Below are positions 1 through 8,009 of a stretch of DNA of 64,000 nucleotides, piece by piece (positions within the stretch are counted from its first letter, which is position 1; every line of letters begins with the position of its first letter). The notes beneath the pieces are model-generated. The model did not search any database. It was not told where the DNA came from and was given only the letters and a program-made list of their open reading frames with translations. The translations under genes and the position numbers were made by a program. Source of the DNA: Sulfidibacter corallicola (GTDB lineage: Bacteria; Acidobacteriota; Holophagae; Acanthopleuribacterales; Acanthopleuribacteraceae); NCBI RefSeq assembly GCF_017498545.1, contig NZ_CP071793.1:5233001-5297000 (forward strand), in the 5' to 3' direction.

Positions 1-4
1 AAGT

Positions 5-51
5 GTGGCGCAAGGCCTGTAGGTGGAGCAGCCTGCTCCACCAATCGAAGC
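5..51 (+). repeat. Palindromic repeat, copy 1
   Basis: A 21-nt palindrome at 22-42 has arms GGTGGAGCAG and CTGCTCCACC around one central base. It is flanked on the left by GTGGCGCAAGGCCTGTA and on the right by CCAATCGAAGC. The same flanks and core recur at 379-425 (inverted), 45390-45435 and 45550-45585 (inverted), and in degenerate form at 161-213. About 40 nt further right is CCAAAGAGCGAAGC, which also lies at the matching position next to the inverted copies, so the full element is longer than the palindrome. Confidence 0.8.
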
Positions 52-160
52 AATTCAAGCGACGTCGGAGAATGACGCCAAAGAGCGAAGCGCGTGGTTG
101 GCCAAGCACCCATGCCGAAGTAGGAAAGCAGGAAGTACCGAAACAGCGAGAGAGCCGTGA

Positions 161-213
161 TGCCTGTAAGTGGAGCAGGGCCGGTTAGGCAGCCTGCACT
201 ACCAAACGAAACA
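161..213 (+). repeat. Degenerate palindromic repeat, copy 2
   Basis: The segment contains GCCTGTAAGTGGAGCAG, then an interruption of about 10 nt, then GCAGCCTGCACTACCAAACGA. This is the order of the element seen at 5-51, with an insertion at the centre and several substitutions. It looks like a decayed copy in the same orientation. Confidence 0.5.
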
Positions 214-378
214 AGTCAAACGATATCAGCAAAATGCGCAAAAGTACGAACTGCATGCGTTTTGCCGGGTCTCCAATGGAAATACTATCGCATGCAAGAT
301 ATCGTGTTTAATGGTGGGCGATCGTGCGGAGATGGTGTGCTGCGCTCTTTGACATCGTCCTTTTGGGTGGCGTGAGTC

Positions 379-425
379 GCTTCGATTGGTGGAGCAAGCT
401 GCTCCACCTACAGGCCTTGCGCCAC
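379..425 (-). repeat. Palindromic repeat, copy 3 (inverted)
   Basis: On the minus strand this reads GTGGCGCAAGGCCTGTA, then the palindrome (388-408, arms GGTGGAGCA and TGCTCCACC), then CCAATCGAAGC. It faces copy 1 about 340 bp away, giving a REPIN-like pair of inverted elements. It ends about 40 bp from the stop codon of the TamB-TamA gene, so it is in the 3' flank of that transcript. No gene can be supported in 1-466. Confidence 0.8.
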
Positions 426-466
426 TCTTGGGGATGCGGGATCTGCCGGTGTACGCACTTCGAACC

Positions 467-3400
467 TCAGAAGACTCGGCCGAACCGGAACGTGAACTCC
501 TGTAGCGCCGTTTCTCGCGCCACCGCGCGATCCTGGTCCGAGTCCAAACCGCTCACCACGTCGTCGAGTGCGTCGTCCATGATCGGCCGCGCCCAATCGA
601 GCCGGAAATACCCGATCGGCGAATCGATGCCCAACCCGAAACCGCCCGTCACGACCATGTCCTTGCGCAGGAAGTCCTGGTAGTCCTGCCATACCCAACC
701 CGTATCGACGAAGCTGGAAAGCTCGATCCAGTACCAATTGGTGTGGTAGGTCAGCTCCTCGCTCATGAAGAACATCGAACGGCCACCCGCTGCGCCGTAC
801 TCCGGGGGCGAGGGCTCGCCCGTTTCTGGGTCCGTGGTCGAGCCGCCGATCACGCGCACGAAGATCGGTCCCGCGAAGTTCTGGTTGAAACCGCGCAGGT
901 TGGTGGAACCGCCCAGGAAAAAGACGAGATCCTCGTCGTTGCCCTCCTGGCGCGCCTCCGAGGGGGTGTCTTGATACACGCCGCCCGCTTCCAGGCGATG
1001 CGTCCACTGCCATTTCTCCCAGGAACGGAACAGGCTCATCTTGCCCAGCAGGCGCGTGCCCGCCACGGCCGAATCGGTGCCGAACCCGTCGATCGAGTGG
1101 TCCACCCCGACCGAGAGCAGCATGCCGTCGCGCGGTTTGACCTTGTTGTCCAGGTCCTGGTAGACCCAGCCCACCCGGATTGGCAGCAGCTTGGTGTCGA
1201 GCGTGGACTCCTCGGTCGCCACGAGGTACTGGGGGTCGGTGCTCAGCGGCACGTCGAACGGTACCTCGTAGAGCTCGTCGACAAAGGTGAGCCGGTTCAG
1301 GCGGAACGTCAGGCCGGCGTTGAGCGACTGTGTCTCGGTGAGGCTGTAGATCGCCTCCACGCTGGCCTCGCGCGATTCCTGGAACTGGCTGTTCACCTCG
1401 GTCTGGCCGAAGGGTTCGAACTCCTGGATGACCTGTTCGCTGGGCTCGCGCTCGTTGGTCCACCCCAAGCCGAACTGGACGTCGACCGGGAGCCGGAAAA
1501 TGCGGCGGAACCGCAGGCGCAGCAGCGCCTGTTCTTCGCGGTTGGTCTGTTCGGCGCGTACCGAAAGCTGGTCCAATCGCTTGAACAGCATCTTGTCGAA
1601 GGCCTGCACGGCGTACCCGAACTCGTTCTCTTCGTTGTAGGTGACTTCCATGCCCGCGCTGAAGCGGTTCCGCTCGCGAAGGTCCAGGGTCGCGGTACGG
1701 CCCAGCGTTTCCAGTCGCACCATGCGGTAGGCGCCGGTTTCGTTCAGCCGTGTCTGGGCGTCCACCAGCTTCTTGTGGGAGAAACCCGGCTCGAACCCCA
1801 CGAAATCGCGCACCCGCTTCTCGCTGACACGGCCCGTCCCCTTGACCACCAATTGGTCGTACTGTGGTTCCGGTGCCTCCTTGTAAATCACGTCCAGCGT
1901 CACGTTGCCCTCTTCCGCGCGTGGGCGCAGCTTGACGGTCTTGTCGCCGAAGAAATCCTTGGCGATGCGCTCCATAAATCCGAACTCGAAGGGTTTGCCC
2001 ACCAGGGGATGCTCGCGCGGTTCGCCGTTTTTGCTGACGGCCGCCAGCACACCGCGCTGACCCTGATCGACGGGAATTCGGTAGTGTTCCAAATCGACGA
2101 AATCGCCGCGGCCGATACTCGGGCGCAGGTAACCCTTGGCCGCGAGAATGGCCCGCAGCCGACTTCGCGCGGTGGATTCGGAGCTGAGCCATTCCTGGAG
2201 AAATGCCTTGGCCGCTTTTTTGTCTTTGGCAATCTCGGTGAGCAGCGGTCCGGCTTCGCCGAAGGTCAGCGTCACGTCCTCGATGCGTTGGCTGGTGAAG
2301 AGATCGATGAGGTAGAGATTGCCCTCGTGGCTGACCCGTGCCAGGGAAGAGGGGAAACCCTGAGACGCGGCCATGCGCTCCACCAACTGGGCCACGGTTC
2401 GTTGATCGGCTTCATCGCCGTGGCCCAACCGGCGCAGGACCTCTTTGCGTTCGTCGTTACCGAAGCGGAAGCCGCTGACGGCGAAGCTGTCCTCGTTCAG
2501 GCGGATCTCGGTGTGCGGGCCCTGGGTGACCTGGATTTCCAGTCTCCCGTTCTCGAACGTGTGGCTGATTTCGGGGGTCAAATAACCACGCTCGCGCAGG
2601 CGGCGCCGCAAATCGACCTCGGAATGGCGCCAGCGAGTCGCCGTGTATTCGTCCTCGACCCGCAGCGGGAAGCCCCGTCGGGCCCAGCGCGGCAGGTCCT
2701 TGGGGACGAAGCGCCGCGATCGAATGATTTCGGGACGCGTGCCGGCCTGGTACCCGAAATGGCGCTGGTGGCGCAAGCCGGTCGTCAACTCGTCTTCCTC
2801 GCTGATGAAATTGAGGTAGGAGTCGCGCATTGGCCCCAGTTGCAATTCGAACCGTTGCTCGCTGGAGGTATCGTTGAGCGGCAGGGCGTAGCGGGTCACG
2901 ACCCGGCGATCGAGGGCCTTGCTGACGACCAGGGTGAAACTGCTGTCGAAAATGGTCTCGTTGAATTCGCTTTCGAGGCTGATCAGCGAAGAGATCTGGC
3001 CCACCAGGAAGTTGGAGATGATGCCGGCCAGGTCGGTGCCGTCCACCTTGGAACCCAGCTCGCTCAGGTAGCCGTTGATGGTGATCGGTTTGTGACCGGA
3101 CTCGGTTTCATAGTCCAGGTAGACCTGAAGGTAGGGGTCGTTTTCGCGAGCGGCGTTGAACTGGACCTGGCTGGACTTGAACACGACGGACTCTTTGCCC
3201 AGCTCGATGACACTGCCCTCGTTGATGAATACCTGGCCGTCGAGCACGATCGGCTCGGCCAGGTTGCCGCCGACGACGACCGAGGGGATTTCCGTTTCCC
3301 AATAGCCGAGGCTGGTGTCCCAGATCAGGGGCTGGGTCGCCTGGACGACCAGCACGAGGCCGATCTCTTCCATGAAGGGATCGGGGAAGTACAGTTCCTC

Positions 3401-6400
3401 GCCGCCCTGCAGGGTGCCGCGCAGCAGCGAGAACAGCTCCAGGTTGGGGGAGAAGAAGCCGCGGTCGAGACGGAGACTGCCCTGTAGTTGCTTGACATCC
3501 GGGCTGTAACGCCACTCCAGGAAGGTGGTCAGGTCGATCTGGTAGTCGGCTTCCAGGAGTTGGACGCCGATGAGGTTCACCCCGAACAGGATGTCGGGTC
3601 CGCGCGGGTCCAGCGGTCGACCGTTGCCGCTTATCTCGACCTTGCCCTTGTTCACGTTGGCCGTGCCCCTGGAGATTTCGAAAGACCAGTCGTCACCGGT
3701 TTTCAGGCCCAGTTGGAGGTCGGAGAACTCGAGCCAAGGCTCGGTGTAGACCAGCTTGCCGCCCAGTTGGCGGATGTCCGCTTCGATCCGCGGACCTCGT
3801 GCCGAATTGTGAAAGTCGAGATGGGTTTGGATGTCGGCGTTGCCGGCGAAACCCGGAACGAAGAGATCGAGATCGCCCGCGGACATGATGGTCTCGACCC
3901 GAAACCCGTTGCCCCTGGGCACGATGTCGAAGGGCATACCGGCCACTTCCACCTGGCCGGGTTCCAACCGCACGGTGCCGTCGTAGGCGCCGGTGAGATC
4001 GCGAACGTGCAGGCTTTTGCCCGCATAGGAGGCGGAGAGATCGTGCACCGTGAACTGAATGTCGGGTATCGCCATGGCCGACGCACCCTCGGTTTGCCCC
4101 TCGGGCGTCTCCTCCCCGGGTGTCTCTCCCTCGGGAGCGGGCTCTTGCGGCTGCGGATCCGGTTCCTCGCTGCCGGCGGTCAGTTCGGCCAGGTCGCCGA
4201 CGACCATCGCCGATAGGTTCAAACGGTCCAGTTCCAGGGCTTCGGGCCAATTGGGACCGGCCAGCCGGCGCAATTGCGCCACGTCCTTCAGCTCGACCTC
4301 GAAGGGCAGCAGCAGGGTTTCCGTGCGTTCGGCAGGCGCTTCCACCACCCGTACCTGCATGCCGGCGAAGTCCACCGTAAACGGCTCGGCGCGAAGGCTG
4401 CCGTCGTAGCGAATCGCCGCTTCGGTGATTTCGAAGGGTTCGTTTTGAAACGAGCCGTCGACCTTGCCCGCCACGAACCGAACTTCGGGGTTTTGAAAAC
4501 CCAGGTCACTCTCGACCTTCATGCGCCCGGAAAGCGCGTTCATCTCCAGGTCGGCGGGCCATTGCTCCTTCAGGGCGTCGCGGAGCTGTTCGGGTCGTTC
4601 CAATTCGTAGGAAGTCGAGGCCGTGAGCCGATCGTTGGCCAAGTGAAACTGAAAGTCGCGCAGGCTCAGGCCCGAAACCGACAAATGCTGCAAACCACCC
4701 TCGGCTTGCGGCGGACTGGGCACGAGATTGATGTGGGCCGGAGTCTCCGCGGCCAGGTCGAGCTGTGTTTCCGCGACGGTCAGGGTCTGGGCGGGCAGGG
4801 CGATCGATACCACGACCAGTTGGTCGTCTCCCGCCGCGTCCAGTGTCAATCGGGGCGGCTCTACGGGCGACATCGGGGCATACCCTTCCACCGGCTCGGT
4901 GCGAACGCGAACCTCCGTCCGCCAACGCGGCATGCCTCCTCCGGAACTGGAGAAGAGCGGACGCAGGTCGACGGTGGCCGCGCCGGTCAAGATGCCGTGA
5001 GCGCTGTTGCCGTGGAGGTCTTCGATCGCCAGAGCGCGTTCGGCCAGTGCGAAGGAAAGGTCGACCGATGCCTGGGGCGAAGCCGCCTCTCCGAACAGGG
5101 TGAGTTCCGTGGCCCCGTCGAGGTCGAGATTGTCGAAGGCCCCCGAGCCGGAGGCGAACAGCTTGCCTTCCAGACGGTTCCCGTCGAGAGGGACCACCAG
5201 GTCGTCGATATCGACCATCAGTCGATGGAACCGTTGTGCGTCCAGGTCGGCCACGAAATCGAGCACCGGCCGTTCGGGACCGAGGAAGGTCGTTTGCAGG
5301 CGACCGGCGAGCCGGTTGAACGGGCCGTCGAGGGTCAGGGTCAGGTGATCGCGAAACAGGTCGCCGTAGTGGAGGTCGAGCACGTGGACCTCGGTATCGC
5401 AGAGCCGCATGGTGTTCGCGGCGTTGTCCAGGTCGGCCGAAAAGAGGATGGTGTCGGTGCAGAGTTCGGGTGGAATCGCGGCAAAGGGCGCCAGTTCCTG
5501 GATGCCGGCCAGGGAGCCGCGCGTCTTCAGCGTCAGATGCTCGTCGTGACTGCCCGAGAACGTGAATCGGCTGCGGGGAGAAAGGCGGCCGTCGCCTTCG
5601 AACGTCAGGCGTTTGTCGCGGTACTCGGCGGTGGCCTGCAGGCTCGTGCGGCCTTTGACCGCCAGTTCGGTGGTCGCCGCCAATTGCTCGGGATCCAGTT
5701 GCGGCATCGAGAAGTGACCTTTGACTTTCACTTCGCCAACGGTCGCCAATTGGGGCAGCAATCCGGAGATGCCGGTCAAGGTCAGGTGGGACTCCCCGGT
5801 GAGGGCCTCGTCGGTCAGGACCAGGTCCACCCGGGAGGCGCCGAACGCGCCCAAATCCAGCGTGACGGGGATGGTTTTGCGCGCTTCGCGGTACGGAACC
5901 TTGGCCGTGAGAGTCAAGGGCACGGTTTCCGCGGCCAGACCCGCATCGGGCACCGCTTTTTGAAGGTCCAGCGCGGTTTCCAATTTGGCCTGCAACAGGG
6001 TGCCGTCGAGCTGGCCGGTCAGCGTGACCGGGGCGAGGCCGTCCAGGGGCGAAGGAGCCGGCGCCGCGTCGGGTTGGGCGGTGAGCCGTGCGATCAGGTC
6101 CGGTTCGACCGCGAGATGATACGCCAGGTTCGGTTGAAAATCGCGTTCGACCGATCCCGTTACCTTCAGTCGAGCCTGGCCACCCTCTTCCGTCACCTGG
6201 AAATCGATGCCTTCATACGTGAAAAAATCGCTGGTTCGGGCCGCGAAGGACAAAGCGGCCCCCGGCAGGTTCCGGTCCCCGGCGGTGATGGGCGGCAGGT
6301 TGAAACCGGCCGCGAGCAAGGACCCATCGTAATCGACCGAAAGGTCCCGTGCATTCACATCCAGGGGCACGGAGGTGTCGGCATAGTGGATCTGAACGTC

Positions 6401-6817
6401 CTTGACCGACAACTCGGCGATGTCGATCTCGGGCAGCGGTGCGGGTTCTCCGGGTTTGGCGGGAGCGGCCTCGTCGCCGGCGAACAGGGCCGGGTCGATG
6501 CGCACCTCGCCGCCGGTCAGGGCGAAACCGTCGAGCGCGATGTGCTTGGCGGAAATGGCGCGGTTCAGGTCGACCTCGACCTCCGCCAGCGAGGCTCGCA
6601 GACCTTTGCCTTTGGCCGTAAGCCCTTCGATCCGAGCACTCAGGCGAAACAGGTCGAGGCGTAGGGAACGCGCCTCGATCTCCCAGCCGAAGGCGCGCGC
6701 CTGCTTGGCGATTTCCGACAGCAGCAGATCACCCGCGATGGGGGTATGCACGAAGCCGATGCTCGCCGCCATGAGAATCAGCAGGGCGAGCCCGATTTGG
6801 AGAAGCCGTTTTCGCAA
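467..6817 (-). CDS. TamB-like/Omp85 (TamA-like) fusion, outer-membrane assembly protein
   Basis: This 2116-residue protein starts with a TTG preceded by GGAGG about 9 nt upstream, inside the end of the preceding gene. A signal anchor spans residues 5-23. About 1300 residues of repetitive beta-rich AsmA/TamB-type sequence follow, with a proline/glutamate-rich linker near residue 900. The DUF490-like part near residues 1150-1340 precedes POTRA-like segments and then an Omp85 barrel from about residue 1715. Barrel motifs include FFLGGSTNLRGF and SPIGYFRLDWARP, and the protein ends in Phe. TamB normally sits in the inner membrane and TamA in the outer membrane as separate proteins. One open frame with no stop or frameshift joins both here. 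The likely role is insertion of outer-membrane proteins or lipid transport across the periplasm. The domain assignment is firm; the functional claim is inference. Confidence 0.88.
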   Translation of the reverse strand: MRKRLLQIGLALLILMAASIGFVHTPIAGDLLLSEIAKQARAFGWEIEARSLRLDLFRLSARIEGLTAKGKGLRASLAEVEVDLNRAISAKHIALDGFALTGGEVRIDPALFAGDEAAPAKPGEPAPLPEIDIAELSVKDVQIHYADTSVPLDVNARDLSVDYDGSLLAAGFNLPPITAGDRNLPGAALSFAARTSDFFTYEGIDFQVTEEGGQARLKVTGSVERDFQPNLAYHLAVEPDLIARLTAQPDAAPAPSPLDGLAPVTLTGQLDGTLLQAKLETALDLQKAVPDAGLAAETVPLTLTAKVPYREARKTIPVTLDLGAFGASRVDLVLTDEALTGESHLTLTGISGLLPQLATVGEVKVKGHFSMPQLDPEQLAATTELAVKGRTSLQATAEYRDKRLTFEGDGRLSPRSRFTFSGSHDEHLTLKTRGSLAGIQELAPFAAIPPELCTDTILFSADLDNAANTMRLCDTEVHVLDLHYGDLFRDHLTLTLDGPFNRLAGRLQTTFLGPERPVLDFVADLDAQRFHRLMVDIDDLVVPLDGNRLEGKLFASGSGAFDNLDLDGATELTLFGEAASPQASVDLSFALAERALAIEDLHGNSAHGILTGAATVDLRPLFSSSGGGMPRWRTEVRVRTEPVEGYAPMSPVEPPRLTLDAAGDDQLVVVSIALPAQTLTVAETQLDLAAETPAHINLVPSPPQAEGGLQHLSVSGLSLRDFQFHLANDRLTASTSYELERPEQLRDALKEQWPADLEMNALSGRMKVESDLGFQNPEVRFVAGKVDGSFQNEPFEITEAAIRYDGSLRAEPFTVDFAGMQVRVVEAPAERTETLLLPFEVELKDVAQLRRLAGPNWPEALELDRLNLSAMVVGDLAELTAGSEEPDPQPQEPAPEGETPGEETPEGQTEGASAMAIPDIQFTVHDLSASYAGKSLHVRDLTGAYDGTVRLEPGQVEVAGMPFDIVPRGNGFRVETIMSAGDLDLFVPGFAGNADIQTHLDFHNSARGPRIEADIRQLGGKLVYTEPWLEFSDLQLGLKTGDDWSFEISRGTANVNKGKVEISGNGRPLDPRGPDILFGVNLIGVQLLEADYQIDLTTFLEWRYSPDVKQLQGSLRLDRGFFSPNLELFSLLRGTLQGGEELYFPDPFMEEIGLVLVVQATQPLIWDTSLGYWETEIPSVVVGGNLAEPIVLDGQVFINEGSVIELGKESVVFKSSQVQFNAARENDPYLQVYLDYETESGHKPITINGYLSELGSKVDGTDLAGIISNFLVGQISSLISLESEFNETIFDSSFTLVVSKALDRRVVTRYALPLNDTSSEQRFELQLGPMRDSYLNFISEEDELTTGLRHQRHFGYQAGTRPEIIRSRRFVPKDLPRWARRGFPLRVEDEYTATRWRHSEVDLRRRLRERGYLTPEISHTFENGRLEIQVTQGPHTEIRLNEDSFAVSGFRFGNDERKEVLRRLGHGDEADQRTVAQLVERMAASQGFPSSLARVSHEGNLYLIDLFTSQRIEDVTLTFGEAGPLLTEIAKDKKAAKAFLQEWLSSESTARSRLRAILAAKGYLRPSIGRGDFVDLEHYRIPVDQGQRGVLAAVSKNGEPREHPLVGKPFEFGFMERIAKDFFGDKTVKLRPRAEEGNVTLDVIYKEAPEPQYDQLVVKGTGRVSEKRVRDFVGFEPGFSHKKLVDAQTRLNETGAYRMVRLETLGRTATLDLRERNRFSAGMEVTYNEENEFGYAVQAFDKMLFKRLDQLSVRAEQTNREEQALLRLRFRRIFRLPVDVQFGLGWTNEREPSEQVIQEFEPFGQTEVNSQFQESREASVEAIYSLTETQSLNAGLTFRLNRLTFVDELYEVPFDVPLSTDPQYLVATEESTLDTKLLPIRVGWVYQDLDNKVKPRDGMLLSVGVDHSIDGFGTDSAVAGTRLLGKMSLFRSWEKWQWTHRLEAGGVYQDTPSEARQEGNDEDLVFFLGGSTNLRGFNQNFAGPIFVRVIGGSTTDPETGEPSPPEYGAAGGRSMFFMSEELTYHTNWYWIELSSFVDTGWVWQDYQDFLRKDMVVTGGFGLGIDSPIGYFRLDWARPIMDDALDDVVSGLDSDQDRAVARETALQEFTFRFGRVF

Positions 6818-6820
6818 GGG

Positions 6821-7465
6821 TCAATTGCCTCCGAGCTTCAAAACCGTGCTGTTCACGAAACTGTAGCGTTGCCCGGTACGGGGGATGCGCTTGAGGTATT
6901 CATTCCAGTATTTGAGGACCTTGTCCGAATCGCCCTTGGTCTTGTAGATGTCGCCGAGGATGTAATAGGGCTCGGCGAAGCCCGCTTGGAGGGCCGTGGT
7001 TTTTTGGAGGTGGACGATGGCGTCGTCGTATTTGCGCGTGCGCCATTTCAGATAGCCCAGGAGGTAGTGCGCCATGTAATTGTTGGCGTCCTGCTTGATG
7101 GCCGCCTCGAAATCGGTGGTGGCTCCGGCCAGGTCCCGCTTCCAGACCTTGTTGTATCCGGCGACGACCAGTGCGTCGGTTCCGGTGCTCTTGGATTGTT
7201 TGCTGGCGTACTCGTCGATCTTGGGAATTTGACGCATGTTGCCGAGAGCTTCCATTTTGCCGATTTGTGCCTGTAAATGATTGGGGGACTTGGCCAGAAT
7301 GGTCTCGAACTTGGCCAGGGCGGCCTCGTTCTGGCTGTCGGCCAACAGCGTGTGGCCCTCGTTCAGAGATTGGGAAAAGTCCCCGGCGAAAACACCGCAG
7401 GACGGCAGGAACAAGAGTCCGAGAAAGAGGATCCGCGTGACCGGTAAAAGGGGAATGCGCTTCAT
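6821..7465 (-). CDS. TPR-repeat lipoprotein
   Basis: The ATG at 7465 follows AAGGAG at 9-nt spacing and was chosen over an upstream in-frame ATG at 7585 that has no SD. The 214-residue product has a basic N-terminus (MKRIPLL), a hydrophobic core and a lipobox-like LPSC at about residue 22, so it is probably a lipoprotein. The remainder is tetratricopeptide-like, with repeat units such as NEAALAKFETILAKSPN, DLAGATTDFEAAIKQDANN and KYDDAIVHLQKTTALQAG. It ends 3 nt before the TTG of the TamB-TamA fusion, so the two are co-transcribed and probably translationally coupled. By analogy with BamD-type TPR lipoproteins, it may be an accessory to that assembly protein (inference). Confidence 0.8.
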   Translation of the reverse strand: MKRIPLLPVTRILFLGLLFLPSCGVFAGDFSQSLNEGHTLLADSQNEAALAKFETILAKSPNHLQAQIGKMEALGNMRQIPKIDEYASKQSKSTGTDALVVAGYNKVWKRDLAGATTDFEAAIKQDANNYMAHYLLGYLKWRTRKYDDAIVHLQKTTALQAGFAEPYYILGDIYKTKGDSDKVLKYWNEYLKRIPRTGQRYSFVNSTVLKLGGN

Positions 7466-8009
7466 GTGTGTCTCCTTGTTAGAAAAGCCTACAGGGTTCG
7501 GAACACAAAGAGTTGGAAACGAGATCGCCAAAAAGAGAGCTGAAAGCATCGAGTTCGACAAAGCGGAGAGCAAAAACCAAACCATCGCGTGCGGTCGTTC
7601 GGCTTCTCTCCAGGGACGAAGAGCGGGGGCGATCGGCGAAAATGGCCGGATCGCTCGGGTACTCGAATGAAGGGGAGAGACGCGTCGAGGGGTTCATGTT
7701 ACCTCAAATCCGGTCGTCACCCCAGTCCGGGTTCGTTGCCGGAGTACTTGGGCGCCGTCGATCGGCCACGGAGGTTCTCAAGCGATGGGGGAAATATTCC
7801 GAATGCTACAAGCACAGCGTTTCGAATGTGTTCCACCGTACGATCTGGCCATTATGGAATGCACCGACCGCTTGAAGGTGATTAAATGTCGAACCGAGTG
7901 GCGTTTCATCATGATCCCGTTCATGCGGATTTTTCGGATGGGGAACATCCAAGGGACGGAACCCGCTTTGCACTCGTGAGATGCGACGTGGCCTGCGAGG
8001 AGGTTCTTC
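7466..8009. other. Intergenic region between divergent genes
   Basis: This 544-bp stretch separates the minus-strand TPR lipoprotein from the plus-strand CapB-like gene, so promoters for both operons should lie here. Short open frames on both strands have no SD and no recognisable product. I see no near-consensus -35/-10 pair, and the only clear signal is GAGGAGG just before the ATG at 8010. Confidence 0.5.

Noticed and set aside
408..2192. 594-codon minus-strand frame inside the TamB-TamA gene
   Set aside because: Arg/Pro/Gly-rich shadow in another frame of the same strand with no motifs.
743..6664. Long plus-strand frames (743-3487 and 4274-6664) opposite the TamB-TamA gene
   Set aside because: Low-complexity antisense frames of a GC-rich gene; the minus frame has a signal anchor, Omp85 motifs and an SD.
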